Origin: a virus
Virus record (IMG/VR): IMGVR_UViG_3300006749_000090
Span: 1 to 27,714 of that record
Length of the DNA: 27,714 bases
Strand: one strand, 5' to 3'
In this document: piece after piece, positions 1 through 8,792 of the stretch
Numbering within the stretch: the stretch's first letter is position 1
How the letters are laid out: each line of letters opens with the position of its first letter
Position numbers and translations under genes: made by a program
Notes under the pieces: generated by a model
Told to the model about the DNA's origin: nothing
The model's database searches: none
Seen by the model: the letters and a program-made list of their open reading frames with translations, nothing else

Positions 1-39
1 GTATGTGTATGTTATTCCTTTGTAGTCTGTTGTACCCAT
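1..39 (-). CDS. start of the gene after the major capsid protein (partial)
   Basis: An ATG at 39 opens a frame that runs off the window edge after 13 codons (MGTTDYKGITYTY). Directly upstream is AGGTGATG with a spacing of about 5 bases, a strong ribosome site of the same GGTGA type used elsewhere here. It follows the capsid gene stop (79-77) by about 40 bases. By position it could be a head-completion or connector protein, but too little is visible to say. The gene call rests on the start context only. Confidence 0.55.
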   Translation of the reverse strand, partial: MGTTDYKGITYTY

Positions 40-76
40 TTTTCATCACCTATCTTTTATTCTCCTACACGCTACC

Positions 77-1222
77 TCACTTTAGGTCGCGAATGCTCCC
101 CTGTGCTCCGAAGAAAGTAGTCCATAGTTCTCCCATGGTTCTGTATAGTCCTTCTTGGCCCAGTCTGTTGATGGCGAACGGGTCACCAGTTTCAATGCCA
201 CTCTCAAAGTACTGCGTTGGTATTGCAGTGCTGAAGTACATGTAGTCTGTGTCGAGGAAGTACATCCTGCTGAGGGAGTCCTTTGGCATGTCCTTGGTTG
301 GGATGATTGGAACACCGTTGTATGTAGCAACGATGAATCCGGCTTCCATACCGGGAACACCCTTGACGCCGTTGTAGGTTGGCGTGACTCTCTTCTCTTC
401 CATGAACCTCTGTTGGGACTGTAGCAGTTGCTGTAGTCTCATCAAGGTGTCATATCCGGTCAGGATGACTTTCGGGTTTCCACCGCGCTCCCAGATTTGC
501 TGGAAGAGGGTGTCAAGGTGGTCGAGGCTGAGCGTTCTGTTCACAGAGGCGTCAGTACTAGCATTGTCCTCTGCGTATGACCATGTGTTGGCGCTCCTGT
601 CGATGGAGTAGATGTCGTCTTCTCCAGCAGCAGCGTGCTTTGTACCACCCGCGCCGTAGGACATGCTGGTGTTGCCAGCAGTGATTCTGTCCAACGACTC
701 AAAGTTGTTGCCAGCGACGGTCGAGACGTCCGTTAGGAGCATCTTGTTGACCATCTCAGCGTGGTGCTTACCCATCTCTTCCTTGAGTACTGCTCGGATG
801 TCGCCCATTCCATCGTCCCTGTCAGCGAGGAAGATTGCGGTCTCCGACATGTCGAAGGTGTGTGCAATCGTCTTTGGCTTTGCAGCAACGTGCTGGAAGG
901 TTGGCCTCACAGTGTCAGGTAGAGTTGCGTTCTCTGCGACGCCACCGTGGAGTGAGCCTCCATTGGGCTTGGCGGTGATGACTCTCCATCCCGACCTGTC
1001 CCAAGGCTTCTTTGGAAGGATGCTGAAGGCGTTGAACTCTTGGTTCAACTGCGACCAGACCTTGCGCCCGTAGATTGCTTGGTAGGTACCAGAAGTCGTG
1101 GACAGCATAGGGCTGTCGGCCTTGAGCAACTCGCTACCGGTGTAGGAGTATCCCATTGCGTTTCCGGCACCGTAGTAGTACCTTTCCATATCTGTTATTG
1201 TGCGTACGTAGTCTCTTGCCAT
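77..1222 (-). CDS. major capsid protein, HK97 fold
   Basis: A 381-aa protein that probably forms the icosahedral shell. It lies directly after the prohead protease/scaffold gene (5-base gap), the standard protease-to-capsid order of HK97-like viruses. Residues about 50-80 (WSQLNQEFNAFSILPKKPW) resemble the N-terminal arm and first strand of archaeal-virus HK97-type capsid proteins. The central part (VILTGYDTLMRLQQLL, then GVPIIPTKDMP and YFLDTDYMYF) has the pattern of the P and A domains, where a receptor-like strand is followed by a substituted loop. No long charged N-terminal delta domain is fused, which agrees with a separate scaffold region in the upstream gene. An upstream AGGGGAGAGTGAT supports the start. 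Function is inferred from position and pattern. Confidence 0.85.
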   Translation of the reverse strand: MARDYVRTITDMERYYYGAGNAMGYSYTGSELLKADSPMLSTTSGTYQAIYGRKVWSQLNQEFNAFSILPKKPWDRSGWRVITAKPNGGSLHGGVAENATLPDTVRPTFQHVAAKPKTIAHTFDMSETAIFLADRDDGMGDIRAVLKEEMGKHHAEMVNKMLLTDVSTVAGNNFESLDRITAGNTSMSYGAGGTKHAAAGEDDIYSIDRSANTWSYAEDNASTDASVNRTLSLDHLDTLFQQIWERGGNPKVILTGYDTLMRLQQLLQSQQRFMEEKRVTPTYNGVKGVPGMEAGFIVATYNGVPIIPTKDMPKDSLSRMYFLDTDYMYFSTAIPTQYFESGIETGDPFAINRLGQEGLYRTMGELWTTFFGAQGSIRDLK

Positions 1223-1227
1223 CTAAA

Positions 1228-2607
1228 TCACTCTCCCCTGAAGGTTTTGTCTGCGAGGGCATGAACTTCGTCCCATGACATTCGCGCCATATCTTGTGTT
1301 GAGGGAATATCTACTACTGGTGCTGCGCTCTTAGCGATTGGAACACCGGCTTCGGCTGTACCGAGGCTGTCGATTCTCTCGTTGAGTGCACCGAGTGCTT
1401 TCACTACCTCATCGAGAGGACCGCGTGCATCGAATGCTGCTGCCTGAGCCTTGGCTATCTCGTCGTGTCGCTCTGACTGGAAGCGAGTTGCGAATGTGCT
1501 CTCAAGGCTGCCCCTGAATTCCTGCTCCATTGCTGCTGCCTTGTATACTTCGTAAGCAGCCTCGATGTCTGCGTCGGAAACCCTGTCAGCAGTTAGGAAA
1601 TCGGATTTCTTGACTTCTTTTCCGCCTTTTGCATTCATTCTTGCTACGGCGTTGGTCGAGGGTTTGCCATTTTCAGACTCTCTACCGGGTGCCTGACCGT
1701 AATCTAGGTCAAACTCTTCGGGAGTGGACCCGAGGTTCGCTTTGGTGAGGTCATCGAAGTGGTGTCGTGCACCATCAATGTCAACGCCTGCGGATTTCAG
1801 GGTGTTCTCCATCCAGTCGAGGTAGTCAGAGGAGATGACGTCCGAGTACTCCTCGGATTTCTTCTTGTCATCTTCCATGGCTTCTTTCTCGTCTTTCTTC
1901 TCGTCTTTCTTCTCATCCTTGGATTCGTCTTTCTTCTCGTCTTTCATGGCGTCTTTGAGTTGAGGAGGCATTCCTTTCTCCATCGCATCTAGTCGGCCTT
2001 CAAGACGGGATAGGACATCGCCAAGTTGTGCTGTCATGTCTTCTTCTGTCATTTTTCTCACCTTTTCTTTTGTGTTATTTTCCATTTCCCCATCTTGTTT
2101 GAGTATTCTGAATGTTGCTTCTGGATTGATGCCTTTCTCGCATATCGTGATTTCATGCAGTTCTAACTTGCTGATTTCTTGATAGTCACCGTGTTTTGGG
2201 TCGCTCTTCCTGACTCGCTTGAATGCCTGTCCTCCGATGCTGAACCCACGTAGTTTTCCTTTCCGTATCTCGGCGGCAACTTCTCGTGCTTTCTCGATGT
2301 CGTCACGCAGTTGTATTACAACAAACATCCCGACATCATCGACTTCGCTTTTCCACAACCTCCCTTCACTATCTGTATATGATGGAACTACTTCGCCTAC
2401 CTGTATGTTTGAGTGCGCTAGTTGGACGTTCCTGTATTTCGGTTCTTGCATGAACTTGCGAAATCCGTCCGTCAGAGCCTCCATTGTGATTAAATCGCCC
2501 TGCTTGTCAACCAGTTCGACACTTGCGTATCCAGCGACAACGAGGTCATTACCTGCTTTGAGCAGGACGATATTGTCCTCATTGAAGAGTCGCTGTTGAG
2601 ATAACAC
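1228..2607 (-). CDS. prohead protease fused to scaffold domain
   Basis: A 459-aa two-part protein. Residues 1-170 match the HK97/U35-type prohead serine protease: His65 (VQLAHSN), Ser123 (LRGFSIGG) and Glu152 (LHEITICEKGINPEA) sit where the catalytic residues are expected. It should cleave scaffold and capsid precursors during head maturation. Residues 175-459 look like a scaffold: a Lys/Glu/Asp-rich linker (about 215-250, repeated DEKKDEKK), helical segments, and a C-terminal tail with MSWDEVHALA. The start is GTG at 2607 with AGGTGAT just upstream. An internal ATG at 2052 with its own ribosome site could yield the scaffold alone (separate entry). The last ~35 residues resemble the tail of the small protein at 8449-8787. 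Confidence 0.88.
   Translation of the reverse strand: MLSQQRLFNEDNIVLLKAGNDLVVAGYASVELVDKQGDLITMEALTDGFRKFMQEPKYRNVQLAHSNIQVGEVVPSYTDSEGRLWKSEVDDVGMFVVIQLRDDIEKAREVAAEIRKGKLRGFSIGGQAFKRVRKSDPKHGDYQEISKLELHEITICEKGINPEATFRILKQDGEMENNTKEKVRKMTEEDMTAQLGDVLSRLEGRLDAMEKGMPPQLKDAMKDEKKDESKDEKKDEKKDEKEAMEDDKKKSEEYSDVISSDYLDWMENTLKSAGVDIDGARHHFDDLTKANLGSTPEEFDLDYGQAPGRESENGKPSTNAVARMNAKGGKEVKKSDFLTADRVSDADIEAAYEVYKAAAMEQEFRGSLESTFATRFQSERHDEIAKAQAAAFDARGPLDEVVKALGALNERIDSLGTAEAGVPIAKSAAPVVDIPSTQDMARMSWDEVHALADKTFRGE
2050..2063 (-). promoter_or_regulatory. internal ribosome site and start for scaffold-only product
   Basis: Within the protease/scaffold gene the minus strand reads AAAGGTGAGAAAAATG. The GGTGAG is four bases from an in-frame ATG at 2052 (Met186), just after the protease domain ends. 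A second in-frame ATG at 2085 (Met175) also has a G-rich run upstream. The arrangement resembles lambda C/Nu3, where a scaffold is translated from inside the protease gene. Use of this site is inferred. Confidence 0.5.
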
Positions 2608-2636
2608 ACTATCACCTAACTCATTGCAATACTATA

Positions 2637-5600
2637 TCAACTAACCGAACTATGCTCCTTGGACTTTCTCTTTCTCTTTGGGTAGTCCTCCGGCTTCTCA
2701 GGGTCCTGCTCAGGACGCTCCTTCATGTCGTAGTCTGGAAGGGTGGCCTCGTTGTTCAAAGTGGTCGGACCACGTGGGCTGGATATATCGGAGCCTACAT
2801 CTATACCGAGTCCCTTGCCACCGCTCATGGGATAGTGCCCGCTCCCTGCCTTCTCCAAAGCATCGAGTGCCCTCTCTATGAGTTCTATGGCCTTGACCAT
2901 CTTCGGCTTGAGGAGGATGTTCGGGTCCTTCTTCGGCTTGAGCACGCCACCGCTCTGGTTGTCTATTCTTCGCGCACGCTCATCGGTCATGCCCTCGTTC
3001 GCTCTCTCCTCATCCCAATCGGACTTGTCCGAGTCATCGGTATCGCTCGTCTTCTTCTTCGCGTATGCCTTGAGCATCTCATCGAAGGCTGGCATCCAAT
3101 AACTCTCAAGGCTCTTCGCTAGGACAAGCGTGTAGTCCCTCTCCTTGAGGCTGCTCAATGCGGAGCGTGGATTCTCCACCCTGTCATCAACGATGTCGTA
3201 CTTGAGTATGTCATGGTCGAAGTGCAGGATGAACATATCCTCGTCTATCTCCATGCCGAAGGGGATGTGGAATTCATCGTCCGATTTTGTCATGAGCACC
3301 CACTTAGGATGTTTTTCCTCACCGCGCATATACGTTGACTTTGCATCCCTCAGCAGTATCTTCTTGTCCTTGTTCTCGCTCTGGATGAACTTGATTGCCT
3401 CCTCAAGACCGTCCTCGTCGGTTATCCTGAGTGTGGATGGTCCGGGTATGAACACGTTCTCACGGCTGTCGAACTGCCCCCTGAGCAGTTTCATGCGCTC
3501 CCTCACATCCATGTCGGTGACGTCAGTGCCGTCATACTCCATGATGTCGAAGATGTGTATGCCGTCCGAGTTCTTCACAGCGTCAACGACGTAGTTCCTC
3601 TTGCCTAGTTTTCTGAGGCACTTGGACATCTCGGAGGATATAGACACGCTCTCGTTGTCATCGTCCTTGACTGATACGTACGTGCCTTTCCTCGTGACCT
3701 TGACTCTGTTTCCGTCCTCCATGACCGAGACAGCCCACTCACCTGTGAATCCACGTAGTTCCTCTATGTCACCATACTCAAACACCTTGTGATAGGGCTC
3801 TATCAAGGGCATCTCGCTCGGTAGGGCCTTGGAGACATCTAGCAAGTCCGATTCACCGAGTTGCCCGGTGTTCACGTCGAAGTTGCTTGATGACCTCTCA
3901 AAGTCAACACCACCTGCTGTCTGCGCCATCTGCTGCGCGGTGTCGAACGTCTGCTGACCATGAAGGGAGAGCAGGGTCTCCTCGGATACTGGTAGTAGGC
4001 TCATCCTCTCAGTCTCTCTCCCGAACTGAGGGTTCCCGTCCATGTCCGCGAAGGCCCTTACCGTGGGTGTGCCGGTCATGCTCCCATGGTGGTAAGCAAG
4101 ACCGCTGCTGGAGTAGTACAGGTTGGGGGTCGCCCCGTTGACCGAGAGGATTGAGTCTATCGGTGTGTCCATACTCTGTATTGACATCGGATTCAACACC
4201 TCTTCCTGACTGAGAGTGTCCCTCATCGTATCGGGCGGCAGAGCACCGGCATCGAATGAGATTAACTGCGAGAGCAGTCTCTTACTCTTGTTCCTCTGTC
4301 TCTGCTCCAGAAGAGGCTCCCTCCCTGAGCCTTTTGCTGCTCTACCGAGACCGGGCTCGACCTTCATTCTATGGTGCTTCAAACCCAAGGACTCCATCAG
4401 CCCCTTCGTATCGAAGCGAAGCAGGTTGTTCAAACCCTGCAACTCGGTGTGCAGGGGATGTGACCTATCTCCCTCGGTTTCGCTGAGCATGTGGGAAACT
4501 ATGTCATCGTGACTCTCACCTACGTTCTTGTAGGACTCGGTGAAGCCGTCGTCAACTTCAGAGTTCACGAGAGAGGAGAGCGTGGTGACCTTGGTGGCCC
4601 CTGAGTCTATGGCCTCCTGCGCCATGCGTAGATGCTCTTCATCTATGGGGAGTCCCAAGTCAGAGAGCAACTCATCTGCTTGTGTGTCTTGGTCTATCAC
4701 CGGCAAATCATCGTTCATGATGATATGAGCGAGCATTGGTAAGTATCTCTGCTTGTCATTAGCGGTGACCACCTTCTGCTCCTCTGATATACCATCAGCG
4801 AGGGTCGTCGCTCCATGTGAGTCATGGCTCATGTGAAGGGACATAATCTCCGCATCATGGAGGGCCGCTGAGGTGTTTATCAGGAACTGGGAGACTCCGA
4901 CTACCTCGGGGTTGAATGCGTCTGGGTCTTTCTCGACGTATCCGGGTATGATGACCTCCTTCGCTATCTTCTCTATGGCGAGCATGTCATTCATCTTCCT
5001 CACATCAGGCTCGGAGGTCCTGCCGCTGCTGAAGTTGTGGTAGGTGTAGTTGTCCTTGATACTCTTTGCCTTCATCTGTAGGATGGAGTTCTTGTACTCC
5101 TTCAACTGGTCACGGAGTTGCATCCTCCTCGACTCAAGGGATGATACTACGGAGGGTATGGGCCTCTCCTTCTCGTACTCGCTCCTGATTGAGTCCTCAA
5201 GATTGTAAATCTCGTCTTCCAACTGGTCCATGTCCTGTAGGAGCATCTCGTTCTCGCCCTTAATGGGGACGGAGGCCAAGTTTCCAGTGTAGGCCAGTTC
5301 GATGAGTTCCTCCATGGACTCTATGTTTGGATGCATGGGTGACAGGCCAGCAACCACCTCATCGAACGAGAACATCCTCTTCGATGGTCCGAGAGTCACC
5401 TTGCCTGTGTCATCCCTGCTGCCAACGACGTGGAAGCCACCCTTGCCCAATATGTGTCTATAGTGATGAGAGGCATTCGCCGCCACATGGGTGTCACTAA
5501 TTTGGGAGCGTGATGCTCCTGCATGCTTACCCCAGTCTGATGTAGGGCCATTGTGCTGGTTCTCATAAATATGACGTGACATCAACAATGAGATGTCCTT

Positions 5601-7715
5601 CTTCTTCTCATCATCCAACTCGTGCTCCAATCTCTTCGTGAGTCCGGGTGTGATGCTGTGTTGTACGTGGTTTGCCTTCTGACCTAGATATGCGCCTTGC
5701 GTTCTATCGAAGGGAGTCATAATTTGGTTTGCCGTGTATGCATGAGCCTGTCCGGTCGCTTTGTGATGCCTCGTTATTGGTGATAAAATTCCCATCAAAC
5801 CACGATTCATGTCATATCCGCTTGGTTCCATGGTGCCCATGAGTGAGTTCTTATCATCGCCAATCTGACCGAGGAGAGCGAATAGTGCCTCCAAGTGAGT
5901 TGAGTCGCTGAGGCCAAGGTTCCCTCTCATGTAGGGTCTGCTCCAATGGGACTGACCGCCGAGGTGGATGCCGTTCGACTTGATGTAGTGCCTCTTCTCT
6001 TTGTCCGTTAACTTGCTTGAGGTCGGTCCTATGGTGGAGTTAAACGCAGTCAGTGCATTGCCTATCTCCGCTATCCTCGGTGATATGTATTGTGAGTCTG
6101 CTATGACCCCACTCAAACCCTGCAACTCATCCTCCTCAAAGTATGGATTCTCCTTCTCTGCCTTGAGCAACTCGCTTATCGGATGGGACTTCTCAGTGTC
6201 TATGAAGTCGTAGAAGTCCTCAGTAGTCACGCTGCCGTCCGGTTTGTTGTATCCCAACTCGTCCTCAAGAGCCCTCAAAGCGTAGAGCAGTGGCTCCTTT
6301 CCTTCTTGATTAGGTGACTCCCTCATGAGGCTCTTTAGTTTCTTCCTGTTCTCAGGCCCGTAGATTGGTAGTCTCTTCAAGGTCTCACCTTCACCCTCAA
6401 ACAACCCAAGTCGCTCGTTTATCCCCGACAGGAATTTGTCTCTCAACGTGCCATGCTCGGGGTCATTGATTGAGTTCAGGGCATTCATCATGGCTGTCGA
6501 GTCGAATGGTGCGCTCTCCTGTGTCTCCTTGTGCCTGTGCATGTTCGGTATTGAGCGATGTGACTGTCCCACCACCCAGTTCAACTCAGGCGCTGCCCTC
6601 ATCATCATGTTTCTCTTGAACCTACTCAGAGGCACCTCATGACCGTCTGAAAGTTTGACGTTGTACTCCTCCGGGTTTGTCGATGAGTTCTCCGCCAAGT
6701 GCTCTATCACCTTGGTTCTCTCAGTTGGGTCCAACCACTCAAGGCCCATGTGATAACCAAGCCATCCTAGTTTATGCGGGTGCTTGACCGTCACACTCTC
6801 CATGGTATCGCTTCCATATGTGTCTTCCATCATCGCTTGAATGTCCTCTTCCTTGAGTCCTGCTTGTGTGAGTTGCTCACGCACCTTCACCTTCTCATCG
6901 TAGTTGGGTAATCCCACCTCATCTATTGTCTGCTCAAAGACGTCGTTCTGACCGCTCCATAGTTTGGCGGCATCATCGAAGTGGGCCTCCCTCACATCAC
7001 GCTCAGTTCCTCCTTCTTTCATGATGGAGTCAACGGTGCTCATGTTGTTATTCCTCCACTTCTGATATGCCCTCTCATACAACTCGTCTTCGTGGGACGC
7101 ACCACCCTTGCCCTTGCTCAATGGACCGAGGAAAAGATGCCTCTTGTCTCCCTCTTGACCGATGCCCGATATGACGGGATTGTCCTTGTAGTCTGTTTCA
7201 TGTGCCCTCTCGGACTCAGCCCAAGAGCGTGCAGGTGAGTTTTCCTCGTCGTCAGGTAGGTAGTAGTCCCTGAGCATCTCGATGAAAGCAGGATACCCAG
7301 TTCCGGGGTGCTTCATGAGAAGTGGGTGCACGTCCTTGGACCAAGGGTGGTTGTCAGTCTGACTCTGCTGCTCTATCCTCTCAATCTCATCACCGGGTGC
7401 GCGACTCGTGAGTTCGGGCCACTTTGAGTGCATGATGTTGAAGTCGTTCCCATGTGAGAATCTTCCAGTCAACCTGTGCTTGGCTCTTTCAAGCCCTATG
7501 GTGCGTGTGGCAGTCTTGTCTGCACTTTTCAAAACAACCTCCAACAAGGGTGTGAATACGTCATCCCCTATCTTGATGCCCTTGTGTAGAAGGTTGCTCT
7601 CAGCCAGCAGGTACTGCTCCCTCTCGTAGTCAAAGTCGCTCTGGGAGAGCACTGACTTCAGGAGTTCATTCCGGGCCTGTGTGAATATCTCGACGTCATC
7701 CTGCTGCAAGGCATT
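2637..7715 (-). CDS. giant presumptive virion protein with degenerate DNA-ligase-like domain
   Basis: About 1693 aa, read from a GTG at 7718 that overlaps the preceding stop as GTGA; GGAGGG lies 2 bases upstream. I do not recognise residues 1-1280, which are hydrophilic and rich in His, Asp and Ser; residues ~825-890 are a probable coiled coil. Residues ~1288-1480 follow the adenylation domain of ATP-dependent DNA ligases in order: MPLIEP..., GEWAV, MEDGNR (motif I), FDIMEYDGTDVTDMDVRERM (motif IIIa region), KKILLRD (motif IV), and KWVLMTK (motif V). The nucleophile Lys is Met1333 and motif IV is altered (Lys1453 for Glu, Arg1457 for Lys), so ligase activity is unlikely. The C-terminus is charged and low in complexity. 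It sits between small head genes and the protease, which suggests a head-associated or internal virion protein; this is inference. Confidence 0.75.
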   Translation of the reverse strand, partial: NALQQDDVEIFTQARNELLKSVLSQSDFDYEREQYLLAESNLLHKGIKIGDDVFTPLLEVVLKSADKTATRTIGLERAKHRLTGRFSHGNDFNIMHSKWPELTSRAPGDEIERIEQQSQTDNHPWSKDVHPLLMKHPGTGYPAFIEMLRDYYLPDDEENSPARSWAESERAHETDYKDNPVISGIGQEGDKRHLFLGPLSKGKGGASHEDELYERAYQKWRNNNMSTVDSIMKEGGTERDVREAHFDDAAKLWSGQNDVFEQTIDEVGLPNYDEKVKVREQLTQAGLKEEDIQAMMEDTYGSDTMESVTVKHPHKLGWLGYHMGLEWLDPTERTKVIEHLAENSSTNPEEYNVKLSDGHEVPLSRFKRNMMMRAAPELNWVVGQSHRSIPNMHRHKETQESAPFDSTAMMNALNSINDPEHGTLRDKFLSGINERLGLFEGEGETLKRLPIYGPENRKKLKSLMRESPNQEGKEPLLYALRALEDELGYNKPDGSVTTEDFYDFIDTEKSHPISELLKAEKENPYFEEDELQGLSGVIADSQYISPRIAEIGNALTAFNSTIGPTSSKLTDKEKRHYIKSNGIHLGGQSHWSRPYMRGNLGLSDSTHLEALFALLGQIGDDKNSLMGTMEPSGYDMNRGLMGILSPITRHHKATGQAHAYTANQIMTPFDRTQGAYLGQKANHVQHSITPGLTKRLEHELDDEKKKDISLLMSRHIYENQHNGPTSDWGKHAGASRSQISDTHVAANASHHYRHILGKGGFHVVGSRDDTGKVTLGPSKRMFSFDEVVAGLSPMHPNIESMEELIELAYTGNLASVPIKGENEMLLQDMDQLEDEIYNLEDSIRSEYEKERPIPSVVSSLESRRMQLRDQLKEYKNSILQMKAKSIKDNYTYHNFSSGRTSEPDVRKMNDMLAIEKIAKEVIIPGYVEKDPDAFNPEVVGVSQFLINTSAALHDAEIMSLHMSHDSHGATTLADGISEEQKVVTANDKQRYLPMLAHIIMNDDLPVIDQDTQADELLSDLGLPIDEEHLRMAQEAIDSGATKVTTLSSLVNSEVDDGFTESYKNVGESHDDIVSHMLSETEGDRSHPLHTELQGLNNLLRFDTKGLMESLGLKHHRMKVEPGLGRAAKGSGREPLLEQRQRNKSKRLLSQLISFDAGALPPDTMRDTLSQEEVLNPMSIQSMDTPIDSILSVNGATPNLYYSSSGLAYHHGSMTGTPTVRAFADMDGNPQFGRETERMSLLPVSEETLLSLHGQQTFDTAQQMAQTAGGVDFERSSSNFDVNTGQLGESDLLDVSKALPSEMPLIEPYHKVFEYGDIEELRGFTGEWAVSVMEDGNRVKVTRKGTYVSVKDDDNESVSISSEMSKCLRKLGKRNYVVDAVKNSDGIHIFDIMEYDGTDVTDMDVRERMKLLRGQFDSRENVFIPGPSTLRITDEDGLEEAIKFIQSENKDKKILLRDAKSTYMRGEEKHPKWVLMTKSDDEFHIPFGMEIDEDMFILHFDHDILKYDIVDDRVENPRSALSSLKERDYTLVLAKSLESYWMPAFDEMLKAYAKKKTSDTDDSDKSDWDEERANEGMTDERARRIDNQSGGVLKPKKDPNILLKPKMVKAIELIERALDALEKAGSGHYPMSGGKGLGIDVGSDISSPRGPTTLNNEATLPDYDMKERPEQDPEKPEDYPKRKRKSKEHSSVS

Positions 7716-7876
7716 CACCTCCCTCCGAGGGAGGCTGCTATTCTAGTGGGGCATGCATCGAGGGACTCACCGCTATGGTCTGGGTTCAAGCATCCTGTGG
7801 CGGAGGTTGCACCGCACAATTGACAATTATCTGTCTGTTCTATTCCCTTTATGACTGCAACCCAACTCAACTTCAT
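7715..7876 (-). CDS. 53-aa Cys-rich protein, hidden small gene
   Basis: A frame of 53 codons fills what otherwise looks like a gap. ATG at 7876 overlaps the upstream stop as ATGA and is preceded by GGAGGG. The stop at 7717-7715 overlaps the downstream GTG as GTGA, so both junctions show translational coupling. The product begins MKLSWVAVIKGIEQTDNC and holds Cys18, Cys21, Cys29, His34 and Cys42 in a CxxC-x7-C-x4-H arrangement, consistent with one bound zinc. Function is unknown. Zinc-knuckle proteins recur among its neighbours. Confidence 0.7.
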   Translation of the reverse strand: MKLSWVAVIKGIEQTDNCQLCGATSATGCLNPDHSGESLDACPTRIAASLGGR

Positions 7877-8448
7877 CCCTCCGTGAGATGACCCTCGACT
7901 GGATTCTCGTGGGTATTCATCTTAGCACGTAGAGCCTCAAGGTTGACTGACATGGATGTCGCTCCCTTGTTGGCGACGTCATCGGAATCAAGGAGGGACT
8001 GGTTGGTCTGATACTGTGCGTTGAAAGTCTGACCGCCTGACTCAGACATGAACTGGACGCCTCCGGGTCGAGTGTCGAACGCCTGTATTTTGTGCTGCTC
8101 ACCCTTCTTCATCGTACCGTACTTCTGCACACAACTGTCCTTCATCATGCAGTCACCGGCCTTGTCCAACTTGCCGCCGCAACTGGGGCACTTGTCAGCC
8201 TTCTGCACACCTTCACAACTGCCCTTCATCATGCAGCCACCGGCCTTGTCCAACTTACCACCGCAACTGGGGCACTTGTCAGCCTTCTTCTTCTCGTCCT
8301 TGCTACCTTTACCATCGGCTGCGAATGCAGGGACCTTCTTCCCGTCATGCTCGACCATATCCAACTTCTCTGCTTTAGTAAGCAGGGATTGGGCTTTCTC
8401 TAGCATGTTAGCAACCTCGGTTGAAACTTCTTGGTATCTCGGTCTCAT
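7873..8448 (-). CDS. 191-aa head-region protein with duplicated Cys motif
   Basis: Unknown function. Residues ~65-125 hold two copies of CPSCGGKLDKAGxCMMKxSC, 28 residues apart, each with four cysteines (CxxC-x9-C-x5-C) that could bind zinc. The N-terminal 35 residues look helical (MLEKAQSLLTKAEKL). The C-terminal part is Gln/Asn-rich and may pack against other head proteins. The gene starts right after the TAG of the previous gene, with GGAG about 9 bases upstream of ATG. Its place between portal and protease suggests a head accessory or decoration protein, but no family is recognised. Confidence 0.7.
   Translation of the reverse strand: MRPRYQEVSTEVANMLEKAQSLLTKAEKLDMVEHDGKKVPAFAADGKGSKDEKKKADKCPSCGGKLDKAGGCMMKGSCEGVQKADKCPSCGGKLDKAGDCMMKDSCVQKYGTMKKGEQHKIQAFDTRPGGVQFMSESGGQTFNAQYQTNQSLLDSDDVANKGATSMSVNLEALRAKMNTHENPVEGHLTEG
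8133..8288. repeat. 84-bp tandem duplication inside a Cys-rich gene
   Basis: Segments 8133-8204 and 8217-8288 are nearly identical (a few third-position differences) and offset by exactly 84 bp, so they add one 28-residue Cys motif without shifting the frame. The few synonymous differences suggest a fairly recent duplication held under protein-level selection. Confidence 0.85.
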
Positions 8449-8787
8449 CTAATACAACTCCTTCGTCTCTTGGTATTGAGATGCCATATCGTGTATTTGT
8501 GCCCACGACATGTTGTGCACCTCTTCGTTTGTGTATGTGGGCAGTGGGCCGTTTGAGTTTGATTTTGCTAGGATGCTATTATCAGGTAGTTCACCACGGA
8601 AACCGTCTTGGCTTACGTTCTCGGTGAATGGCGTGCGCATGGTGACGTACCCGGCCTTGCGTAGCATCTTCTGTGGAGTCTCCAAGTTCGTCTCCATCTT
8701 CATGATGCGAGAGTCCATCTCTTCCATCTTGTTGATTAGCATCTCCATGAGTCTCTGTGCAGGGTCAACCTGTGACTCATCGGACAT
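8449..8787 (-). CDS. small head protein with scaffold-like C-terminal tail
   Basis: 112 aa if read from the ATG at 8787, which has GGAGTG 8 bases upstream; an upstream in-frame ATG at 8805 would give 118 aa but overlaps the previous gene. The N-terminal half is helical (RLMEMLINKMEEMDSRIMKM, a likely short coiled coil). The last ~35 residues (ILAKS..., MSWAQIHDMA) align with the last ~35 of the protease/scaffold protein (IAKS..., MSWDEVHALA). The shared tail suggests that both contact the same partner, perhaps the capsid protein or portal during assembly. No family is recognised. Confidence 0.7.
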   Translation of the reverse strand: MSDESQVDPAQRLMEMLINKMEEMDSRIMKMETNLETPQKMLRKAGYVTMRTPFTENVSQDGFRGELPDNSILAKSNSNGPLPTYTNEEVHNMSWAQIHDMASQYQETKELY

Positions 8788-8792
8788 GTGCT

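Noticed and set aside
2652-3122. Plus-strand 156-codon frame opposite the 1693-aa gene
   Set aside because: Leu/Val/Arg-rich shadow of the opposite frame with no recognisable features.
3300-3830. Active ATP-dependent DNA ligase
   Set aside because: The motif order is right, but the nucleophile Lys and the motif IV residues are replaced, and the domain is buried in a giant protein.
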